From an uncultured Caryophanales bacterium (GTDB taxonomy: Bacteria; Bacillota_I; Bacilli_A; RFN20; CAG-826): a stretch of 26,825 nt of DNA. How positions within the stretch are numbered: the first letter of the stretch is position 1; each line of letters starts with the position of its first letter. The translations under genes were made by a program, and so were the position numbers. The notes under the pieces were generated by a model. The model saw nothing but the letters and a program-made list of their open reading frames with translations, was not told where the DNA came from and searched no databases. Of the stretch, positions 22,801 to 26,825 are shown in pieces. The DNA is taken from positions 1 through 26,825 of the forward strand of contig CAJJXG010000020.1 in assembly GCA_905197045.1 (NCBI GenBank), given 5' to 3'.

Positions 22801-23276
22801 TCTTTATTCAAATAGTACACTTCCTTATCATCATCATTTAAAGAATTAACTAAATAATCATAATATGTAGAGTTTCCATCTACGCCCTGTATTCCACTAT
22901 TAACAATATTATATTGAGGCTGACCACTTTCATCTAAATCAGGATTGCCATTATCATCTAAAATAACTTCGTTATATCCAAATACATCTTCTGGATTTCG
23001 ACTAGAATTATATAATTCCATATAAAGAGTTGAAGGAAAGAAATAATAAGTATACTCTTCATTTAAGTCTTTAGTCGTACCAAATTCATAATTTTCTAAA
23101 ATATTATCAGCAGTAATTCCGCCACTTTCATTACCTGAGTCTAAAGAGTTATCAATAGTTTCTTCTTCCTTTTCCTTCTCTTGGTCACCGAAATAAAAAT
23201 AGGCACTACCTCCAGCGATAGCAGTAACACACAAAATAGCTAACAAAGCGAATAAACCCTTAAAACGTCTAAACAT
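19869..23276 (-). CDS. Very large Tyr/Asn-rich surface protein with SipW-type signal peptide
   Basis: A 1135-aa secreted protein. The N-terminus MFRRFKGLFALLAILCVTAIAGGSAYFYFGD is a basic-hydrophobic signal ending in the G-x-S-A-Y-F-Y-F pattern seen in SipW substrates. The mature part is rich in Tyr, Asn, Ser, Asp and has extremely few cysteines, with no domain I recognise over about 950 residues. The C-terminus has a compact all-beta module (1040-1105) beginning GTWTGKVG and containing SFTYKVE, shared with the upstream 465-aa protein, followed by a Ser/Pro/Glu tail (about 1106-1135). There is no LPXTG, no C-terminal membrane helix and no lipobox, so attachment to the cell is not by sortase. 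Its GAGG SD overlaps the stop of the previous gene (11-bp gap). It is the last gene of the SipW operon. Confidence 0.82.
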   Translation of the reverse strand: MFRRFKGLFALLAILCVTAIAGGSAYFYFGDQEKEKEEETIDNSLDSGNESGGITADNILENYEFGTTKDLNEEYTYYFFPSTLYMELYNSSRNPEDVFGYNEVILDDNGNPDLDESGQPQYNIVNSGIQGVDGNSTYYDYLVNSLNDDDKEVYYLNKEANSQGSYPDTSRRHEDSSPTGWGGSNKYYTYEYINDPYAINNPNIIEYYNNSLNFTDINSDRANTSLGAFRNSGTVYYYFYNYKGTTNINKDYINDLWNLKNPSLVYNQLTQVIPFNKSTEVLSPRYGDENNNISLSFKSDAFNSFKGLTSINTDPTYFSSGNFLDKAQYRNDRFGFWTSFYDWSDPENQNAYKELTNAGDKPADRYLPIKITVNGNLTPEDMSKVIPSVSASMFDEKYRFDFTANVWTYVGKNASNKVDFDTKTYSKAIEGFTAKDITNIFDIMQHPSKYADSNNVIRLFPVFSNGKNYDSELADGGRDSLRADFKYKNNSSTIANSINPTATKLTYSSATYTSASGNDLSLPGYNYDVNYAILKNVDLQEDKYESITISMAAAYRTAYWGEDWYVLYSISGSVINDFVDVFGEGLYTFYLFIGNSASHNGTQSNTTPFPAIYGDSLISYITNKLNYSSNELKFKHLNGIVDSNYNYNKSATSSFKFISCSEDKYGTIGAYDRPIGLAVEKVTNLRLVTDIPIDDGGNQDWGSIDSNVEQGLINAQNFTIADDVYKITSDEYLNEDFNSPTGTPIDSTNPYIYIIQNADFRFVNNLYFQIRFSNKYIDGGLNVTTDYKYVVDKAKTPKYLAYKIQNQLIKFKFQDTDNNDVFIKNAKVTGSGGVTRDGFKLKDYNARGIYDILLVTTSDEGGKQAMNMYVNRHTNSFIKLFNGYPGTFKNEINLGETSVDDIFVRHKLPSEVTSEDEDQARKDTSKLLWNGQTYLGEYLTSNSKGDEYVKNDDSTEERPSGESISFLEAIKNELGVTPGNDIIYPIKDAVTGQAIAYYNSGVGRLYTNEGSVFDDETSLNLFTIMKNYVLYIVNPEGFYGTWTGKVGQNTVTLVLNDDMTGSYNGKSFTYKVEGNKILGTTDDGTEITITYIPETQEIKVHVQDPNGGQASSGTLSDYRPAEGDSSKTTPESSSL

Positions 23277-23287
23277 ATTAGTAACCT

Positions 23288-24685
23288 CTAAATTGGAGTA
23301 AAAAATGCATTAATGGATATTCTAAACTTCCATCCGCCTAATAATGAAGAAACTCTAAGCCCTAAATATTTATCCGGACTTATAGGTTTCACATCACTTG
23401 ATTCATAACGAAGATAATTAGCTAATTGACAAGTAAAATCTAAATATGGATTTTCATCTTTCAAATGAGTCTTATCAATGTTCATATGAAGGACGGTGTC
23501 AATAGCATCCTCATTTTCATCGCTCATAATGTTAAAATACCCTTCTTCGTCAGTTCGATTTTTGTATTCATCAATTAAAGATAAATAATGATCCATTGAA
23601 CCAATTTTTAAACTTGCAGTAATAATTTGAGTACCAGTAGAATTATCGCTTTCTTCTATTTTTAAAGTACATGGTATTCTGCTTTTTGAGAAACCACTAT
23701 AAGTTCCAAGAAAACTAGAATCTCCACAAGTACTATCAGGAGTAAAAGTTAAATTTTCATAATTAATTTTCGTCGTTGGTTCATCAGCAAGATTTATGCT
23801 CAATTCTAAGTCATAAGTATAAGTTCCATTTTTGTTGTTTTTGCTTAAAGTAAAAGAAGAAATGGTTTTTGGTGAATCCTTAGATGGAGTTCCAATTAAA
23901 CTAGTGCCTCCAATTTCTTCTTTTTGAACATCAAATTTAAAAGGATCATTAGACTCAAGAAATAAGCCCATTTGAACATTTAAAGCATAATGGGTTTTAT
24001 CTTCATTAACTAAAACAGGATTATTATATTTATATCTAAATGAAAATGTACTATCAGTAATAGTAATGTTTGGAAAAATTTCACTATCTTCTATTTTATA
24101 AGTAAAAGTGTCGATTGTTTCTACGTTGTTTTGATCAGTAATAGAAATTTGACCTGTCTTATTTTCATTTAATAGTAATGAAACATCATATACTCCGTTT
24201 CCGTTAGTTGTGTTTAAACCTGTACCTCCCCATGTTCCGAAATAGGGACCTGTTACAATATCACTAGCTGTTAATGTTCCACTAATGATATTTGTATAAG
24301 CATCACTTTCAGACCAGGAAAAATAAACTAGAGGAGTGTTCGTTAAATTATCGTAAACAAAACTTAATTTATGAGTAGTGCCTTTATCCATTGTGACTAA
24401 AAAGTTTGTACCGTTTTTAATTTCTTTTTTTGTGTAAAAACTTATGCCGTCAAATAAATCATTTTTTCCTTGAGTACCTTCAGAAAAAACAAGCATGTCT
24501 GGCACAGAGAGTATTTCTAAATCACCATTTTCTACTTCAGCAGTAACATTAACATTACCTTGAACACTATCAGTTACTTCAACTTTTCCAATCGAAAAAG
24601 TCCAGGTTGCAAAACCAGTACCGATAATTGTTAAAGCACCAATTGGGGCAAGAAATGAAAAAGCTAATTTACGAAGGGAAATCAT
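23288..24685 (-). CDS. TasA-like secreted protein with GTW module
   Basis: A 465-aa secreted protein. The signal peptide (1-32) ends IIGTGFATWTFS, the SipW-type cleavage context. The N-terminal beta domain (NVNVTAEV..., MLVFSEG..., GISFY) aligns by eye with the first gene of the operon, so the two are paralogues. A GTW module at ~149-200 (YFGTWGG ... LLLNENKTG ... DTFTYKIED) is shared with the C-terminus of the 1135-aa protein. A later FLGTYSG segment (326-331) may be a worn further copy. No cell-wall anchor signal. Its start overlaps the peptidase stop in ATGA (24682-24685), so translation is coupled. It probably is a structural or accessory fibre component; the specific role is inferred. 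Confidence 0.8.
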   Translation of the reverse strand: MISLRKLAFSFLAPIGALTIIGTGFATWTFSIGKVEVTDSVQGNVNVTAEVENGDLEILSVPDMLVFSEGTQGKNDLFDGISFYTKKEIKNGTNFLVTMDKGTTHKLSFVYDNLTNTPLVYFSWSESDAYTNIISGTLTASDIVTGPYFGTWGGTGLNTTNGNGVYDVSLLLNENKTGQISITDQNNVETIDTFTYKIEDSEIFPNITITDSTFSFRYKYNNPVLVNEDKTHYALNVQMGLFLESNDPFKFDVQKEEIGGTSLIGTPSKDSPKTISSFTLSKNNKNGTYTYDLELSINLADEPTTKINYENLTFTPDSTCGDSSFLGTYSGFSKSRIPCTLKIEESDNSTGTQIITASLKIGSMDHYLSLIDEYKNRTDEEGYFNIMSDENEDAIDTVLHMNIDKTHLKDENPYLDFTCQLANYLRYESSDVKPISPDKYLGLRVSSLLGGWKFRISINAFFTPI

Positions 24686-25734
24686 ATCTTCTCCTTCACT
24701 TTTTTCATCTTCTTGTTTCTTAAATCAAGAATAATTTCCTTACCATCAATCTTACGTGCAATTTCTTGTGTTCTCTTATCATAATTTATTTCAATAAAAT
24801 GTTCAGTTGTTTGGTAAGTAAATAAGAAGAAGAAAGCCGCAATAATTGCAATAAGTCCAATATTTGATTGAAGGTAAATTGCAGCTACGCCCAGTCCATA
24901 ATTTTGGAAGCCATTATAAACACATTCAATATCATCAAAAGTCAAAACAAGTTCAAATGATAATGAATCAGAGTTAGCATCACCTCTAAATGTATAATAA
25001 GTAACGTTTGTTTCAGGGTTTGTGTAAATTCTAATTAATCTATGAACGATTAAATTACCTTCTGGAGAACGATAGCCATAAACCTTATATAACTCCATTT
25101 GATCAGGAGAAGTAACCTTATCAACACCAATTAATGAATATTGAGTAATTCGATTTTCACTGCTATCTAAACCTTCTTCAGTTAAGTAAGTATTCTCATC
25201 ATTCATGGTTTCCATGGAACCGGTATATATTGCAACAAGTCCTTTGTTACCAACATATAATTGTTGTCCACTAACTTTAAAAGCAACAGAGAACCCAAGT
25301 AATATTAAAAGAAGAACATAAAAAATCGCAAAGAAAACATTGGAGACAACTCTCCATTTCTTTGACTTACGTTTCTCTTCAAATATTGCTTCTAAAACTG
25401 TTGTTGGTTCAACTGGCTTTTCGACCTCTTTTTGTCCAATAAGTGTAAAAGTTTTAATGTTTTTTAAGTCTTGAACCATAACATAATCTGGTTCATTAAC
25501 TTTTTCACTATGCTCTACACTTTTAAGTCCTGCTTCACTATTTTTAGCGATTATTTCCTTATATCTATGACGTAAGGTATTCTCTAATTTATTATCTTCA
25601 TGACCATATTTAATATGTTTGATTTTGTAATAGCCATAAATTGAAAAAAGGACTGAGAACATTATAGCCATGCCAATAACAACGACTATTGATACATAAA
25701 AAGCAACATTACCTAGTATTTCTTGGCCATTCAT
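24682..25734 (-). CDS. sipW: SipW-family ER-type signal peptidase I, enlarged
   Basis: A 350-aa membrane protease (S26B group) that removes signal peptides of TasA/camelysin-type proteins. Catalytic Ser173 lies in YTGSMET and the general base is His231 in IVHRLIRI, as in ER-type enzymes that use His and not Lys. The conserved GDAN box is at 251-254 with Asp252/Asp256. The membrane layout is TM1 (~9-34), a cytoplasmic stretch of ~90 residues, TM2 (~129-153), the outside catalytic domain, TM3 (~285-307) and a basic C-tail. Bacillus SipW is about 190 aa, so the extra N-terminal helix and cytoplasmic segment are additions. It is embedded among its three likely substrates. The SD AAAGGA lies about 10 nt from the ATG. 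Confidence 0.88.
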   Translation of the reverse strand: MNGQEILGNVAFYVSIVVVIGMAIMFSVLFSIYGYYKIKHIKYGHEDNKLENTLRHRYKEIIAKNSEAGLKSVEHSEKVNEPDYVMVQDLKNIKTFTLIGQKEVEKPVEPTTVLEAIFEEKRKSKKWRVVSNVFFAIFYVLLLILLGFSVAFKVSGQQLYVGNKGLVAIYTGSMETMNDENTYLTEEGLDSSENRITQYSLIGVDKVTSPDQMELYKVYGYRSPEGNLIVHRLIRIYTNPETNVTYYTFRGDANSDSLSFELVLTFDDIECVYNGFQNYGLGVAAIYLQSNIGLIAIIAAFFFLFTYQTTEHFIEINYDKRTQEIARKIDGKEIILDLRNKKMKKVKEKI

Positions 25735-25763
25735 CTATTTAGTTTCCTTTTATGATTTTAAAA

Positions 25764-25796
25764 GTGTGGACCTCTTCTTGCAGAAAAGGTCCACAC
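25764..25796 (-). terminator. Intercistronic hairpin between TasA-like gene and sipW
   Basis: A perfect 10-bp GC-rich stem (25796-25787 with 25773-25764) with an inner 4-bp helix, followed on the minus strand by only TTTTAAAATC. It resembles a leaky terminator or a 3'-end stabiliser. It would leave the first gene (the structural protein) more abundant than the peptidase. Confidence 0.65.
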
Positions 25797-25808
25797 GAAA
25801 GTTTTAAA

Positions 25809-26618
25809 TTAAATACTTGTTTTCTCTACTTTTTCTCTAATTGAAGCACTTGTTGTGAAATTAAGAGTGCTGCTTTCAACTGCAGTGGTCATTTTTTCCA
25901 ATTCACCGCCTTCACCGCCTGTTTGAGGTTTCTTACCACTAGCATACTTAAGCAAAGCATTTTTTAAATCTTTTGTTGTAGATAAATCAACCGCAATTTT
26001 CCAGGTAAAATCTTGAATAGGGGTAGCGCTCATATTTGTAAATTCACTAGCAGCAAGAACAAACTCAGCTGTGTATTTATTTCCCGATCTATGAAAATCA
26101 AGTTCTTGAGTTTTAGTATATGGATCAGAAACAGTTGCATAGGTAACATCAAGAGAAGCTCCTTCTTGTGTCTCAAGATAAGCACCAAGTCCAGCGCCCA
26201 AATCAAAACTGACACTAAGAGCAACTTCCATCTTAGCATCGTAAATTTTATTTAATGTTAAATCGGTATCACCGTCAAATACTAAATCAAAAGTATAGCT
26301 AATATCTCTGTCTTTTGTTTCATTAACTGCAGATGCTGCAAACATAATACCTTTAGTGGCATCTGTTTTGTTTTTAACTCCGCCTTGATCGAGAATAAGA
26401 TATTCCGTATCTAAGGTTGTTGCATTACTATTTTGAATCTTCAAAGTGCTTGAAGTATCCTTGACTTCTTCAGTAACATTAATATTTACACCAAATCCAG
26501 ATCCATCAGAAGCACTTCCTGTTGTTTCACTAAAATACCAAGCACTAAAACCTGAGCCAACGACTGTAATACATCCGACGACTGGTATGGTTACAGCTAA
26601 AATTTTTCTTTTCATCAT
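25809..26618 (-). CDS. TasA/camelysin-like SipW substrate
   Basis: A 269-aa secreted protein, first gene of the operon. The start at 26618 (MMKRK) is set by AGAGGG 8 nt upstream. The signal peptide (1-30) ends VVGSGFSAWYFS, the SipW-dependent pattern in which the hydrophobic core is followed by G-x-G-(F/T)-x-A-(W/Y)-x-F. The mature protein is a beta-rich, Thr/Ser/Asp-rich domain with VNINVTEEV, YLILDQGGV and GIMFAAS, then repeated short strands ending STLNFTTSASI. It contains no cysteine and no wall anchor. TasA-type proteins polymerise outside the cell after signal removal; a similar fibre-forming role is the likely one here. Family membership rests on signal, context and layout, not on a database match. 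Confidence 0.8.
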   Translation of the reverse strand: MMKRKILAVTIPVVGCITVVGSGFSAWYFSETTGSASDGSGFGVNINVTEEVKDTSSTLKIQNSNATTLDTEYLILDQGGVKNKTDATKGIMFAASAVNETKDRDISYTFDLVFDGDTDLTLNKIYDAKMEVALSVSFDLGAGLGAYLETQEGASLDVTYATVSDPYTKTQELDFHRSGNKYTAEFVLAASEFTNMSATPIQDFTWKIAVDLSTTKDLKNALLKYASGKKPQTGGEGGELEKMTTAVESSTLNFTTSASIREKVEKTSI

Positions 26619-26662
26619 AATCAAATCCCTCTAAATAAATTCTTTTTTTAAGTCCCGTCTCA

Positions 26663-26671
26663 ATTTTATCA
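26663..26671 (-). promoter_or_regulatory. Extended -10 promoter of the SipW operon
   Basis: On the minus strand TGATAAAAT (26671-26663) is an extended -10; no good -35 is present. Transcription would start near 26656, giving a leader of about 38 nt with SD AGAGGG. Confidence 0.5.
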
Positions 26672-26688
26672 AAGAGAAAGAAATTAAA

Positions 26689-26716
26689 AATAAAGTGATA
26701 CTTTATTAATAAAGTA
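26689..26716. repeat. Perfect 18-bp palindrome plus third half-site, upstream of the SipW operon
   Basis: TACTTTATTAATAAAGTA (26699-26716) is a perfect 18-bp palindrome. A third copy of the half-site, AATAAAGT (26689-26696), lies directly next to it. It sits about 40-60 bp upstream of the predicted start of the operon, a usual place for a regulator. Confidence 0.6.
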
Positions 26717-26779
26717 ATTTTTTCTCTTAGTTTTATTTCATTAAACTTGTAAAAATTAAAAATAACTAACTTTGAGAGG

Positions 26780-26818
26780 TACCCCAAATCCTAGACATTA
26801 GGAAAGGGGTACTTTTTT
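26780..26818 (+). promoter_or_regulatory. Hairpin with T-run at right edge
   Basis: GGTACCCC (from 26779) pairs with GGGGTAC (26806-26812), with an inner TCCT/AGGA helix, then six T on the plus strand. No plus-strand gene precedes it, so it is either a leader attenuator or SD-sequestering hairpin of a gene starting at 26819, or the end of a short RNA. Confidence 0.45.
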
Positions 26819-26825
26819 ATGAAAT
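26819..26825 (+). CDS. Possible start of a divergent gene, cut by window edge
   Basis: ATGAAA begins at 26819 with AGGAAAGGGG (26800-26809) about 9 nt upstream, a good ribosome binding site. Only two codons are visible, so nothing can be said of the product. If real, it is divergent from the SipW operon and shares its regulatory region. Confidence 0.3.

Noticed and set aside
26545..26787. Small minus-strand frame across the SipW operon promoter region
   Set aside because: It is in another frame over the promoter, palindrome and start of the TasA-like gene, with no SD and low-complexity composition.
1..26825. Mycoplasma-type genetic code (UGA as Trp)
   Set aside because: UGA is used as stop at coupled ATGA junctions (7512-7515, 24682-24685), and full-length genes use TGG for Trp.

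Overview
This is a low-GC, AT-rich bacterial chromosome segment from a Gram-positive of the Bacillota, most likely a Bacilli-type lineage. The support is the infC-rpmI-rplT operon behind an L20-type attenuator, a stand-alone rpsD behind a structured leader, the ezrA-cysteine desulfurase-thiI block typical of Bacilli, strong AGGAG ribosome binding sites and TATAAT promoters. TGA is used as a stop (for example in the ATGA overlaps at 7512-7515 and 24682-24685), so the code is the standard bacterial one and not the Mycoplasma code. Nothing in the window fixes genus or species; an uncultured gut-type Bacilli or Mollicutes-relative is an inference.

Left part (1-5200): a tRNA-Arg(TCT) on the minus strand whose leader and trailer are complementary, a HAD phosphatase plus DUF1275 membrane protein pair, a small membrane protein, the L20 leader with infC (apparent AUA start), rpmI and rplT, a hexapeptide acetyltransferase and a ferritin. 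Middle (5200-13330): thiI, cysteine desulfurase and ezrA are tightly packed on the minus strand, followed by a small lipoprotein gene, rpsD with its leader, an alkaline-phosphatase-superfamily enzyme, a DUF368 (PopT-type) polyprenyl-phosphate transporter candidate and tRNA-Thr(CGT).

Accessory-looking part (13380-19850): an AAA/DUF4143 ATPase gene preceded by two copies of a 38-bp hairpin repeat that bracket its promoter; an overlapping three-gene membrane set (GT2 glycosyltransferase, PlsC-type acyltransferase, membrane-anchored Nudix hydrolase) that looks like glycolipid or envelope lipid synthesis, with an apparently leaderless first gene; and an unrecognised single-pass protein with a histone-like lysine-rich cytoplasmic tail.

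Right part (19869-26825): the most interesting region is a minus-strand operon built around an enlarged ER-type signal peptidase of the SipW family. In transcription order it is TasA-like protein (269 aa), hairpin, SipW-like peptidase (350 aa), second TasA-like protein (465 aa), and a very large Tyr/Asn-rich surface protein (1135 aa). All three non-peptidase proteins carry SipW-type signal peptides, and the last two share a GTW...FTY domain. This looks like a divergent secreted fibre or matrix system related in logic to tapA-sipW-tasA, with different components. A perfect 18-bp palindrome and an extended -10 promoter lie upstream, and a second, plus-strand gene may begin at the very edge of the window.
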